Assembly: GCA_021732365.1 (NCBI GenBank)
Contig: JAKFVD010000016.1
Location: 179,059-243,058, forward strand
Length of the DNA: 64,000 bases
Source of the DNA: Methylotenera sp.
GTDB taxonomy: Bacteria > Pseudomonadota > Gammaproteobacteria > Burkholderiales > Methylophilaceae
Direction of reading: 5' to 3'
Shown piece after piece: positions 8,637 through 18,037 of the stretch (position 1 is the first letter of the stretch; each line of letters starts with the position of its first letter). The notes under the pieces are model-generated. The model was not told the origin of the DNA, made no database searches, and was given only the letters and a program-made list of their open reading frames with translations. The position numbers were made by a program, and so were the translations under genes.

Positions 8637-9740
8637 ATGCAAACAAAAAAATTAGCCGCCAACCATCATTTTATTCGTATTTTTTTCGCCGCTTTAATTG
8701 GGTTAAGTATTAGCGCTTGCAGCAAGGATGAAGCTGCAGATGCAAAGTCTGATGCCAGCAATCTTAAAACAACGCAAATTAGCGTTGTTAAAGTAGACAC
8801 TAAAAATTTATCTTTATATGAAGAATCGGTTGGTACCCTAGAGGGCGTGATAGACCCAACCATTGCCGCCGAAATTTCTGCACGGGTTTTAAAAGTATTG
8901 GTACACCCTGGTCAAAGCGTCAAAAAAGGCCAAACACTGGCTTTGTTAGATGGCAGTGATTTTGGCTATCAACGACAAGAATCATTATCAGAAGTAGCGC
9001 GCATTGAAGCGCTATTAGCGAATCAAGCAAAAATTGTAGAGCGCAATCGCGCCTTGGTTGAAAAAAACTTTATTTCTAAAAATGCATTAGATGATGCCAG
9101 CACCCAGCAAGATGCATTGAAGCAGCAGTTGGCGGGTGCTAAAAGTCGCATTGCCACCATTAATCATAATGGCTCAAAAGACCGTGTGGTTTCTCCCACC
9201 GATGGTGTCGTTGAAAAACAATTAGTGGCAACAGGCGATTATGTGCGTATCGGTGACCCTATTTTGCAAATCATCAGCAAAAAATTGTTGCGCGCGCATT
9301 TGCCTTTTCCTGAGCATATTGCTGCAAAATTAAAACCTGGTTTAACCGTGATTTTGACTACGCCAACATCAACCAAAGAAGTGCGCTCAGTGATTAACGA
9401 GTTGAAACCGCTGATTGTAGCCAATAGCCGCAGTATTGATGTGATTGCAGACATACGCGATGAAGCAGATTGGCAGCCAGGTGCCAGTGTCAATGGTCGT
9501 GTGATTTTGGGCGACAGACCTAGTGCAATTGTGGTGCCAGAGCAAAGTATTGTGCTGCGCCCAGCAGGCGAAGTGGTATACGAAGTAGTGAATGACGAAG
9601 CTGTGCAGCGTGTAGTTAAAACAGGTTTACAGCAAAATGGCGGTATTGAGATTTTAGAGGGCTTAAGCGGCAACGAAACGATTGCTGTTGATGGCGCCGC
9701 ATTTTTAACCGACAAAGCCAAAGTCAGCATTATTCAATAA
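8637..9740 (+). CDS. RND efflux periplasmic adaptor (membrane fusion protein), lipoprotein
   Basis: A 367-residue HlyD/AcrA-type adaptor. The N-terminus has a lipoprotein signal with lipobox SISAC (lipidated Cys near residue 28). It then shows a beta-barrel/lipoyl half (GVIDPTIAAEISARVLKVLVHPGQSVKKGQTLALLD), an alpha-helical hairpin (about 100-180), the second lipoyl half (VVSPTDGVVEKQLVATGDYVRIGDPIL) and a membrane-proximal barrel. It should bridge the inner-membrane pump encoded 75 nt downstream to an outer-membrane channel. No TolC-like gene is adjacent. The substrate is unknown. Confidence 0.92.
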   Translation: MQTKKLAANHHFIRIFFAALIGLSISACSKDEAADAKSDASNLKTTQISVVKVDTKNLSLYEESVGTLEGVIDPTIAAEISARVLKVLVHPGQSVKKGQTLALLDGSDFGYQRQESLSEVARIEALLANQAKIVERNRALVEKNFISKNALDDASTQQDALKQQLAGAKSRIATINHNGSKDRVVSPTDGVVEKQLVATGDYVRIGDPILQIISKKLLRAHLPFPEHIAAKLKPGLTVILTTPTSTKEVRSVINELKPLIVANSRSIDVIADIRDEADWQPGASVNGRVILGDRPSAIVVPEQSIVLRPAGEVVYEVVNDEAVQRVVKTGLQQNGGIEILEGLSGNETIAVDGAAFLTDKAKVSIIQ

Positions 9741-9815
9741 ACTTTAGGCACAAAAAAGTGGTTAAGTTATTCGCCCCACGCATGCCAATAGAACAATGAA
9801 AGCACAACTTTTTAA

Positions 9816-12800
9816 ATGACATTACCTGAACTCTCGATTAAACGCCATGTGCTGGCTTGGATGCTTTCTGGCGTGTTGGTATTGTTCGGCATTATTTCGT
9901 ATCAGCGTATTGCGATTGACCGTTTTCCGCTGATTGAATTTCCCATCATTACTGTCACCACCACCCTTAAAGGTGCTAATCCAGACATTATGGATACGTC
10001 AGTCACCAGTGTGATTGAATCGGCACTTAATACGACTGGCGGCATAGAACACATTCAATCCAGCTCGTCACCTGGCGCATCAATTATTGTCATTACGTTT
10101 AAGTTAGAAAAAGACATTAATGTGGCTTACAACGAAGTACAAGCTAAGCTGAATCAAGTGATTCGCCGTCTGCCAACCGATATTGACCCGCCTATTTTAC
10201 AAAAAGCCGAAACCAATGCAGAACCTGTTTTATGGCTGGCATTAAGCGGTGATAGAACCATTCAACAATTAAACGTTTACGCCTTAAATACATTAAAAAA
10301 ACAGCTAGAAACCATTGATGGCGTGGGTGAAGTGCAGTTGGGCGGGCGGCGCGACCGCAATATTCGCGTGTTGTTAAAACCAGACCGCATGAACGCTTAC
10401 AACGTGACCACCACCGATATTGTGAATGCGTTTAGTCGCGAACATATTCAAGTGCCAGGTGGCTTTTTGGTAAGCCAAAGCGCAGAGCGTTTGTTAAAGC
10501 TAGATTTAGAATTTCACCGCCTGCCCGATTTGGCTGAGATGGTGGTGATGCAGCGTGATGGCGTTTCGGTTAAGTTAAATCAAGTAGCCAGTGTAGAAGA
10601 TGGCTTGACCGATTTTAGGCAATTGGCGCGCTTTAATGCCAAACCAACCGTGGGTTTAGGCATTATCAAAGTGCCCAACTCCAATACGGTGGATATTATT
10701 GACGAGGTAGAACGCCGCTTAGATAAAGAAATTCGCCCTAATTTGCCGCCAGGTATGAATGTGGAAGTATCGGCTAACGAAGCGCCATTTATTAGGGAAA
10801 TGGTCAAAGCGCTACAAGAACATTTGCTCGAAGGTACCTTATTTGCCGCGCTAATTGTGCTGATTTTTATGCGCTCGCTTAGCTCTACACTGATGATTTG
10901 TTTAGAGATTCCTGTTTCATTATTGGGCGCGATTGCGGTGATGTATTTTGCGGGCTACACCTTTAATAGCATGACGCTACTTGCGTTGCTCTTGCTGGTA
11001 GGTGTGGTGGTAGATGATGCCATTGTGGTACGCGAAAGTATTATGCGGCATTTATCGGGTGAGCTTGGCACTGGTCTTAAAGATGTAGATACCACTAATC
11101 CCAAAGCAGTCATGGCTTTTCGCCAGCAAGCCACTATCAATGGCAGCCGCGAAATCGTCTTTGCTGTGTTGGCCTCATCGCTCTCTTTAGTGTGTATTTT
11201 TGCGCCTGTGATTTTTATGGAAGGCATTATTGGCAAATTTTTTGAAGCATTTGCGGTAGTGGTTACCGTGGGCGTAGTGGTTTCATTATTTGTTTCGCTC
11301 ACGCTCACACCTATGTTGTGCTCACGCTACCTTTCTAGCAATACAGAGCATGGCAAGCTTTATCATTCATTAGATGGTTTTTTTGCAGGCTTAGATAACA
11401 CTTATGCCAAGCTATTAAGTTTGTCACTTAAACATCGGTGGAAAGTGATTTTGCTGACTATTTTAGTGGTGGCCTCTAGCGCTTTCTTTTTTAGCGCGGT
11501 CACCAAAGAATTTGTACCCGAAGCTGATGAGAGTAAATTTAATATCAGCTTTAAAACGCCATTAGGCTCAAGTTTGGAATATACCAATACAAGACTAGAC
11601 TTAATCGAAAAAGTGATGCTAAAACACACAGACGATGTTGCCAGCTTTTTCTCTGTGATTGGCGCAGGCTCACAAGGGCAAGTGAATGCTGGCCGTATGA
11701 GTGTGCGTTTAAAAGATAGGCATGAGCGCGCTAACTCGCAAAAAGAGTTGATTGCGACGCTTAAAAAAGAACTGGGCGAAATCCCTGGTGTGCAGGCTTT
11801 TCCTGTACCTGCCAGCATGGTGCGCGGTCAGCGCTCAGAGAAATTACAATTTAATATCACTGGCCCCAGCATTGAAAACGTCAGCAAATATGCAAAAGCC
11901 ATTCAACAAAAAATCACTGGTATTGATGGTTTTGGCAAAGTGGATTTAGATTTACAGCTGGATTTACCACAACTGAATATGCAAATTGATAGAGACCGCG
12001 CAGCAGGCTTTGGTATTACTGCGGCCGATATTGCCAATGCAGTCAGCGTGTATGCAGGCGGCATTAATGTCGCTAAATTTAACGATGAAGAAGGTGACGG
12101 CCAACGTTACGATATTCGCCTAAAAGCCGAAGATGGCAATTTCAATCAAATAACCGATTTAAGTAAGATTTATTTACGCGCCAATAATGGCGATTTGGTG
12201 CGATTAGATAGCGTGGCGCAATTTAAACAAACTTTGGGCGCAGCGGTGATTGGTCGCTACGATTTGCAATACGCGGCCAATTTATACGCCAGCCCATCTA
12301 TTCCTTTAGGCGAAGCCGTGACAGCGGTAGAAGCGGCGGCTAAAGAGATATTACCAGCTGAGTATAAATACAAATTATCTGGCCAAGCAGAAGAGTTTGC
12401 CAAAACCTTTAAAAATGTGTCGTTTATTTTTGCCTTGGCTTTGGTATTTTTATATATGGTTTTAGCCAGTCAATTTAATTCGTTCCTGCAACCGATTATT
12501 GTCATGGTCGCGCAGCCACTGGCCATTATCGGTGGCGTATTTGGATTGTGGTTAACAGGCAATAGCTTGAATATTTTCTCAATGATTGGCTTGGTTTTAC
12601 TCATTGGCTTAGTCGCCAAAAACTCAATTCTGCTTGTCGATTTAACCAATCAGTTACGCGACGAAGGCCAATCCATCAATCAAGCGCTATTGAACGCCTG
12701 CCCTATCCGCATGCGGCCAGTATTAATGACATCGCTGACCATTATACTGGCACTGTTGCCAGCCGCTTTAGGCCTGGGCGCTGGCTCTGAAACCAACGGC

Positions 12801-12947
12801 CCATTATCGGTTGCCGTTATTGGTGGCATGCTTTCATCTACCTTGCTAACCTTGGTTGTAGTGCCTGCGGTGTATTCATTGGCGATGGGCGGGGTGGAAA
12901 AGTTTGAGCATAGAAAAAATCCTAAGCCTAATATTATACAAACTTAA
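9816..12947 (+). CDS. RND efflux transporter, HAE1-type inner-membrane pump
   Basis: A 1043-residue RND transporter of the AcrB/MexB class. It has one N-terminal helix, a large periplasmic loop (about 35-330), six helices with the proton-relay Asp pair (GVVVDDAIVVRES, about residues 400-412), a second periplasmic loop, and five or six terminal helices including GLVLLIGLVAKNSILLVD. It uses the proton motive force to expel substrates through the preceding adaptor. Metal pumps of the CusA/CzcA group differ in these motifs, so a hydrophobe/amphiphile substrate is more likely; the exact compound cannot be told. Confidence 0.94.
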   Translation: MTLPELSIKRHVLAWMLSGVLVLFGIISYQRIAIDRFPLIEFPIITVTTTLKGANPDIMDTSVTSVIESALNTTGGIEHIQSSSSPGASIIVITFKLEKDINVAYNEVQAKLNQVIRRLPTDIDPPILQKAETNAEPVLWLALSGDRTIQQLNVYALNTLKKQLETIDGVGEVQLGGRRDRNIRVLLKPDRMNAYNVTTTDIVNAFSREHIQVPGGFLVSQSAERLLKLDLEFHRLPDLAEMVVMQRDGVSVKLNQVASVEDGLTDFRQLARFNAKPTVGLGIIKVPNSNTVDIIDEVERRLDKEIRPNLPPGMNVEVSANEAPFIREMVKALQEHLLEGTLFAALIVLIFMRSLSSTLMICLEIPVSLLGAIAVMYFAGYTFNSMTLLALLLLVGVVVDDAIVVRESIMRHLSGELGTGLKDVDTTNPKAVMAFRQQATINGSREIVFAVLASSLSLVCIFAPVIFMEGIIGKFFEAFAVVVTVGVVVSLFVSLTLTPMLCSRYLSSNTEHGKLYHSLDGFFAGLDNTYAKLLSLSLKHRWKVILLTILVVASSAFFFSAVTKEFVPEADESKFNISFKTPLGSSLEYTNTRLDLIEKVMLKHTDDVASFFSVIGAGSQGQVNAGRMSVRLKDRHERANSQKELIATLKKELGEIPGVQAFPVPASMVRGQRSEKLQFNITGPSIENVSKYAKAIQQKITGIDGFGKVDLDLQLDLPQLNMQIDRDRAAGFGITAADIANAVSVYAGGINVAKFNDEEGDGQRYDIRLKAEDGNFNQITDLSKIYLRANNGDLVRLDSVAQFKQTLGAAVIGRYDLQYAANLYASPSIPLGEAVTAVEAAAKEILPAEYKYKLSGQAEEFAKTFKNVSFIFALALVFLYMVLASQFNSFLQPIIVMVAQPLAIIGGVFGLWLTGNSLNIFSMIGLVLLIGLVAKNSILLVDLTNQLRDEGQSINQALLNACPIRMRPVLMTSLTIILALLPAALGLGAGSETNGPLSVAVIGGMLSSTLLTLVVVPAVYSLAMGGVEKFEHRKNPKPNIIQT

Positions 12948-12949
12948 GA

Positions 12950-13483
12950 CTAACGCTTAATAATTTTAACTAAATATTCCAGCGTTAAACCTGTCACTTT
13001 AGGTTGCCATAATTTACTGTTTTCAGGGAAGTTTTTAAACTCGCCACTACGCGCATAGCCTAAGCGTTCATAAAAAGCGATTAGCTCTTCGCGCAATGTA
13101 ATTACTGCCATATGAAAGCCGACCACGCGCCATTCTCTCATTGTCATGGCTTCTGCGGCTTGAATCATGGTAGTGCCGTGGCCTTTACTTTGCAGGGTGG
13201 GTTTAACAGCAATCATGCCGAGGTGGGCGATATTTCTGCCGTAGGCATCTTGCTTCTCACAGCAAATAGTGGCCACAATTTGATCGCGCAATACGCCTAC
13301 CAAGATAAACGCATCATCGCGTTTGACGATGCTGGCGACTTCTTGTGTGGTAGTGCGCAAACCATCCAAAATATCGGCTTCGGTAGTCCAGCCTGCGCGG
13401 CTTGTTTCACCGCGATAAGCGGAGTTGATCAATGCGGCGATGTCTTGCGCGTCGACTAATTCGGCTTTATGAAAATGAAGCAT
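12950..13483 (-). CDS. GNAT family N-acetyltransferase
   Basis: A 177-residue single-domain GNAT protein. The acetyl-CoA binding motif is HLGMIAVKPTLQSKGHGTTMIQAAEA (Q/R-x-x-G-x-G/A here QSKGHG, about residues 89-115), and the C-terminal motif B is ELIAFYERLGYARSGE. The substrate is unknown. It ends 3 nt from the RND pump gene (convergent) and lies 11 nt downstream of the symporter gene, so it may be its operon partner. Confidence 0.87.
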   Translation of the reverse strand: MLHFHKAELVDAQDIAALINSAYRGETSRAGWTTEADILDGLRTTTQEVASIVKRDDAFILVGVLRDQIVATICCEKQDAYGRNIAHLGMIAVKPTLQSKGHGTTMIQAAEAMTMREWRVVGFHMAVITLREELIAFYERLGYARSGEFKNFPENSKLWQPKVTGLTLEYLVKIIKR

Positions 13484-13494
13484 GCTAATTCTGA

Positions 13495-14727
13495 CTATCT
13501 ATTCACTAATTTTTGTACAACTAGACTGCCAACCATATCGCCCTGCACGTTGACGGTGGTGCGTATAGTATCCAGCAGCCTATCAATCGGCAGCAAAATT
13601 GCAATCGCTTCTGCTGGCAAGCCTACACTTTGCAGCACCATCACCATAGTCACCATGCCAGCACTGGGAATACCTGGTGCGCCAACGGCAGCAATCATAG
13701 CAGTAAAAAATACGATTAATTGTTGGGTTAAGTTAAGGTCTATTCCCACTAAATTAGCAATAAATAGGGCAGCGGCGGCTTCATATAATGCTGTGCCATC
13801 CATATTCATAGTAGCGCCCAGCGGTACTACAAAACCAGCGATTTCTGGTTTTACATGCAAATGTTGCGTCGCGCAGCGCATGGTGACAGGCAGCGTAGCA
13901 CTGCTAGAGCTGGTAGCAAACGCGGTAATCAGCGCCTCACGCGCGCCGCGCCAAAACCATAATGGCGTTTTACCCGTAATTAAATACAGTAGCAGCGGCA
14001 AAATCACCACACCATGCAGCAAGGTAGTGCCAACCACCACTGTCATAAATTTTGCCATGGTGCCCAACATAGCGGTATCTTGGGTGGCGACTAATTTAAT
14101 TAATAAAGCCGCAATACCAAACGGCGCTAGCACCATTACCCAGCCAACAATGCGCATGGTCAGTTCTAGGCCTTCTTGCAGTAAGCCTAAAATATTTTTA
14201 TATCGCTCTCCACCCATCACTAAAGCGATACCTAAAATCAGTGCGAATATCACCACTGCCAGCACATTTCCTGTTGCCAAAGCCGCAAAAGGATTCATAA
14301 ATAAGCCATGCAAAAACTGCGCAAAAAATTCGGGTAAAGGTAATTGCTGTGCCTGAAAGTTTTGCATAGAGTCGGCAAACATTGCAATTTCAAGCCCTTT
14401 ACCTGCTTCAAAATAGTTGCTGGCAAACAAACCCAAGGCCACAGCAATTGCCATAGTAAACGCAAAGAAAAGCAAAGTGGTGACCCAAACGCGGTGCATC
14501 TGGCTGTGTTGCCGCAGATTGGCGATGCCTACTGCAATACTGCAAAATACCAGCGGGATTAAAATCATTTTGAGCAAATCGATAAATAGCGTACCGACTA
14601 AACCCGATGCATATAAACCGCCTTTGACAAGGCTGGTTTGCGCACCTAAGCTTTGAAAACATAAGCCAACTAAAACGCCGAAAAATGCGCCCAGTAAAAT
14701 TTGCGTATTTAGGCTAGGCGCTTTCAT
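13495..14727 (-). CDS. Dicarboxylate/amino acid:cation symporter (DAACS family)
   Basis: A 410-residue membrane protein of the GltP/DctA family with eight predicted helices and two re-entrant loops. Family signatures are the serine-rich loop FATSSSSATLPVTM (about residues 272-285) and PLGATMNMDGTALYEA (about 300-315), which in this family bind Na+ and carboxylate substrate. A third is APGIPSAGMVTM in the second hairpin. It imports dicarboxylates or acidic/neutral amino acids with Na+ or H+. Glutamate, succinate and serine/threonine transporters cannot be separated by eye. Confidence 0.9.
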   Translation of the reverse strand: MKAPSLNTQILLGAFFGVLVGLCFQSLGAQTSLVKGGLYASGLVGTLFIDLLKMILIPLVFCSIAVGIANLRQHSQMHRVWVTTLLFFAFTMAIAVALGLFASNYFEAGKGLEIAMFADSMQNFQAQQLPLPEFFAQFLHGLFMNPFAALATGNVLAVVIFALILGIALVMGGERYKNILGLLQEGLELTMRIVGWVMVLAPFGIAALLIKLVATQDTAMLGTMAKFMTVVVGTTLLHGVVILPLLLYLITGKTPLWFWRGAREALITAFATSSSSATLPVTMRCATQHLHVKPEIAGFVVPLGATMNMDGTALYEAAAALFIANLVGIDLNLTQQLIVFFTAMIAAVGAPGIPSAGMVTMVMVLQSVGLPAEAIAILLPIDRLLDTIRTTVNVQGDMVGSLVVQKLVNR

Positions 14728-14733
14728 AGTTGT

Positions 14734-16164
14734 TTAGGCTTTATCTGCTTTGCTGGCTTTTGGTGTTGCCGTTTTTACTGTTTTAGATGGCGCTTTTTTG
14801 GCAACTACTTTTTTCTTGGCCTTTATTTCTGGCGCAACTTCAGCTTCTTCAACAATTTCTGGTGACATTTTTACCACATTATTTGTTGGATTTACTTTCT
14901 CAAATACAGCCGCAAAAAAGCCATCCGTGCCATGCAAGTGCGGCAACAATTTTAAATAATCGCCCGTATCCAGTTTAATTTGTTGATGACTTAAAACGGT
15001 GTTGGCGGGTATTAATTTAAAATCAGTATTTGCGGCTAAGAAAGCTTCGGCAATCGCTTCGTTTTCATCTTTTAATAAGCTGCAAGTCGCATAAATCAAG
15101 CGACCGCCTGTTTTGGTCAGCTTGGCGGCGCGCGCCAGAATATTGGTTTGTTTGATATTCAATTCAGCAATATCCGCCTCTTCAAAGCGCCATTTTAAAT
15201 CGGGATTGCGACGCAAAGTGCCGAAACCGCTACATGGCGCATCCACTAAAACTCGGTCAAATTTAGCGTTAAGTCGTTTTAATTTAGGGTCTGTTTCAGA
15301 GCTAATCACCTGCGCGTGCAAATTAGATAAGCCTGAACGCTTAAGACGTTTGCCTAAATTAAATAGGCGTTTTTCAGAGATATCAAACGCATATAAGCGC
15401 CCTGTGTTTTTCATTAATGCGCCAATCGCCAGCGTTTTTCCACCTGCGCCTGCACAAAAATCCGCTACCATTTGGCCACGTTTTGGCGCAACCAAATACG
15501 CTAGTAATTGGCTGCCTTCGTCCTGCACTTCAATCTTGCCTGCCTCAAACAGCACATGCTTGCTAATGTTTAAGCGCGCACCCATACGGATGCCGATAGG
15601 TGAATACGGCGTCACTTCAATCACATTATCTTTAATAGTATTTTCGGCTAACATGCGCGCCAATACTTCTTCGCGTGTTCCCTTAATCGTATTCACACGT
15701 AAATCTAGCGCGGCTTGCTCAAACATACTGCGGCAAATGGTCAGCGCCTCTGCTTCGCCGTATTGCGCCACTAATTTATTCCACAACCAATCACGCACAT
15801 CGGCCTGCACGGGTAGCGGAAATTCCTGTGTAGATTTAGCTTTAATCGCATGCGCCCACTCGGTTTGCTGCTCATTTAAAATCGGTTCTAATTCACGGAT
15901 GCTTTTGCCTTGCACGCGCAACAGCCACGCCAAAATAAGCTTACGTGCGTCATCTGGGTCATTTGCATCGTTTGCGGTAACCGCACTTAAATAGCGCAAG
16001 CGACGCAAAACGCCATACACACTCTCTGCCACAAACGCGCGGTCTTTAGTACCAAGCTCACGATTATTGCGAAAAAAGTCGCCTAGCTTAGCATCTGCTG
16101 GGCTATTAAAATCCAACAGATTGGTGAGTAGCATGGCTGCTTGGCGCAGTAAATTTGGGGTCAT
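14734..16164 (-). CDS. RsmB/NOP family rRNA cytosine methyltransferase
   Basis: A 476-residue RNA m5C methyltransferase. An NusB-like N-terminal domain (about 1-140) precedes a SAM-binding Rossmann domain. The latter has motif I (VADFCAGAGGKTLAIG), the catalytic-cycle cysteines in DAPCSGFG (motif IV) and YATCSLL (motif VI), and RRNPDLKW. Family members methylate 16S rRNA; RsmB targets C967 in E. coli. The last 60 residues are a low-complexity Lys/Ala/Val/Pro tail (KAKKKVVAKKAPSKTV) that looks like a basic RNA-binding extension absent from E. coli RsmB. It follows the DUF3108 genes by about 24 nt. Confidence 0.9.
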   Translation of the reverse strand: MTPNLLRQAAMLLTNLLDFNSPADAKLGDFFRNNRELGTKDRAFVAESVYGVLRRLRYLSAVTANDANDPDDARKLILAWLLRVQGKSIRELEPILNEQQTEWAHAIKAKSTQEFPLPVQADVRDWLWNKLVAQYGEAEALTICRSMFEQAALDLRVNTIKGTREEVLARMLAENTIKDNVIEVTPYSPIGIRMGARLNISKHVLFEAGKIEVQDEGSQLLAYLVAPKRGQMVADFCAGAGGKTLAIGALMKNTGRLYAFDISEKRLFNLGKRLKRSGLSNLHAQVISSETDPKLKRLNAKFDRVLVDAPCSGFGTLRRNPDLKWRFEEADIAELNIKQTNILARAAKLTKTGGRLIYATCSLLKDENEAIAEAFLAANTDFKLIPANTVLSHQQIKLDTGDYLKLLPHLHGTDGFFAAVFEKVNPTNNVVKMSPEIVEEAEVAPEIKAKKKVVAKKAPSKTVKTATPKASKADKA

Positions 16165-16188
16165 ATTGTTATCTTACATATCTTAAAG

Positions 16189-17280
16189 TTAATTGAGCGT
16201 AGGGCGTGCTGTGCTAATACGGTTTGCGACCAGCTCGTACACTCTACCGTTTTTTTCTATTTTACGAATTTTTACTGGCAAATATTGATAATCGATTGCC
16301 AGCCAAAGCTCTGTTTTTTCGTCTGTATTTTCGTTTTCGTGAACAATATGGATGGTTTTAATTTCGCCCAGCGGAATATTAATATTCTCTTCACCGCCAA
16401 AACTATAATCATAAGTTGCCAGTTTTTTGCCCGTTGCAATGCTGATTTGCATGCGCTCTAGCGGTGCTACATACATAAATTGATACATAAAGCTCAGTAA
16501 ATCTTGCGTGCCATCTGTGATTTCTTCTGTTTTTGTGCCTTTGGCAGTGGTTAAGTTGACGGTTTTATTTGTCCAGTCAAATTTCGCACTATAGGTTTTA
16601 TCTACTTTATCGCCGTACTGATACAGATAACTCAATGGTTGCAAACCACTCTTAGTGAGCTGACCTTCGCTGGTTTGCATTAAATCTGAGACAATTAATG
16701 CAGCCAACCCTTGCGGCTTAATTAAACTGGTTAACTGGTATTGCTGACCATCCAGTAAATTAAATACAATTTTGGCGGCGCCCTCGGGAGCGCCATCTAT
16801 CTCAGTTCTGACCTCAAACTCTGTTTCCACATATTGATACGCGTTTTCGTTAATGACTAAGCCAGCATCAATTGGCTGTGGCTCGGTTTGCACTAAATCA
16901 ATATTGTCTGACAGCACTGTTTCAATTGGCGGCACGGTTGAAATAGGCTCTGTTGGGCTCAACGTTTGTGCTGTTAAATCTGTTGCCTGTGGTTCTGTTG
17001 CAGGCAGTGGTTCTTGCGTCATTTCTTGCGGTAAAGACGCAGCAACTGACTCTTCTTGTGCGACTAGTTCTTCGACTGTCGGTTCTTTAACTATCTCTTT
17101 CAAAACCACTTTTGGCCTTTGTAATCGTGCCTCAATGGTATGCATTTCTTTTTTTAGGTTGGGCAGGCGCACATCAAAACCACCAACTAAATAAGCATGC
17201 AGTAAAGCAGAAACAACAATCGCTAGCGCTAGTCTTTTAGTGCTGGTGTCTTTGATGATTTCTGCAATGTTATTCCACAT
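16189..17280 (-). CDS. DUF3108 protein with N-terminal anchor and acidic linker
   Basis: A 363-residue protein with one hydrophobic anchor (about residues 16-32), a long Pro/Glu/Thr/Gln-rich linker (about 50-150) and a C-terminal DUF3108 beta-rich domain (about 150-360). In the domain LLDGQQYQLTSLIKPQG and QDLLSFMYQFMYV parallel the neighbouring shorter DUF3108 protein. The function is unknown; the anchored, probably periplasmic beta domain suggests an envelope role. The start overlaps the upstream paralogue by 11 nt, so the pair is translationally coupled. Confidence 0.85.
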   Translation of the reverse strand: MWNNIAEIIKDTSTKRLALAIVVSALLHAYLVGGFDVRLPNLKKEMHTIEARLQRPKVVLKEIVKEPTVEELVAQEESVAASLPQEMTQEPLPATEPQATDLTAQTLSPTEPISTVPPIETVLSDNIDLVQTEPQPIDAGLVINENAYQYVETEFEVRTEIDGAPEGAAKIVFNLLDGQQYQLTSLIKPQGLAALIVSDLMQTSEGQLTKSGLQPLSYLYQYGDKVDKTYSAKFDWTNKTVNLTTAKGTKTEEITDGTQDLLSFMYQFMYVAPLERMQISIATGKKLATYDYSFGGEENINIPLGEIKTIHIVHENENTDEKTELWLAIDYQYLPVKIRKIEKNGRVYELVANRISTARPTLN

Positions 17281-17977
17281 GTATGCTGGTTAGCGTTTGC
17301 TCAAAGTTAGCGCCATCTTCATCCGTTAACTTGTACTGCACGGGTAAATAGTGTTGATCTTCTGCCAACCATAACTGCTTTTTATCCTCACCTGCTGCTG
17401 GCGCTTTGGCAATATGCAGCGTTTTAAATTGCGCATTGGCAACACTTAATTTTAAGCCGCGACCCATCACTTTGTACTGATAATGGTTGAGTTTTTTGCC
17501 TGTGGTTAATGTCACATTAATCGCATTTACGCCGCGCGCCTTGCTAGACATAAACATAAACTGGTAGGCATAACTCAGCAGGTCTTGTGTGCCTTTTTCT
17601 AAAGCTTGTGTTCTTGTTTCGCCTTTTACCTGCATATTCAGCGTGTTTTTTGGCCAATCAAAATCATTAATCAATGATTTCTTTTTACTATCACCTTGAT
17701 GCAATTCAAAATGTTTAGGTTTTAATCCATCTTTAGTTACGCTGCCGCTGCTGCTTAATTTACGCTCACCCAGCAGCGCATACACACCTACACCTTTTGT
17801 CACCGATTCAATTTTGTATTGGCTGGCATCTTGGCTAAAGGTTTCAACCACATTGGCAAACAATTTGCCATCGCGTGTGACTTCATATTCCAGCTGAATA
17901 TTTTTTGGCGCTGCTTGCGCCATTGCACCATAACTGGCGAGACAGATACAAATAATCCATTTGCTAAGCTTTAACAT
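17270..17977 (-). CDS. DUF3108 secreted protein
   Basis: A 235-residue protein with a signal peptide (cleavage after GAMAQA, about residue 22) and one DUF3108 domain. It shares with the next gene the run GTQDLLSYAYQFMFMSS and the closing LWLAEDQHYLPVQYKL, so the two are tandem paralogues, this one without the linker and anchor. DUF3108 proteins next to purine genes and RsmB are common in Betaproteobacteria; their role is not known. Confidence 0.86.
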   Translation of the reverse strand: MLKLSKWIICICLASYGAMAQAAPKNIQLEYEVTRDGKLFANVVETFSQDASQYKIESVTKGVGVYALLGERKLSSSGSVTKDGLKPKHFELHQGDSKKKSLINDFDWPKNTLNMQVKGETRTQALEKGTQDLLSYAYQFMFMSSKARGVNAINVTLTTGKKLNHYQYKVMGRGLKLSVANAQFKTLHIAKAPAAGEDKKQLWLAEDQHYLPVQYKLTDEDGANFEQTLTSIHVE

Positions 17978-18037
17978 TTATTTTCCAAATGATTGAACAA
18001 AGCTGTTTAACGCACACCGTGCAGATGCGTTGTCTGA

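Noticed and set aside
9239..9730. 163-residue frame opposite the RND adaptor
   Set aside because: Shadow of the adaptor gene, low-complexity Ser/Thr-rich translation.
13469..14356. 295-residue open frame opposite the symporter gene
   Set aside because: It runs antisense through a well-supported DAACS symporter; its composition (Ser/Thr/Pro/Ala-rich) is that of a shadow frame and it shows no domain.
15113..15994. 293-residue open frame opposite the RsmB-type gene
   Set aside because: Antisense to catalytic motifs of the methyltransferase; no ribosome-binding site or recognisable domain.
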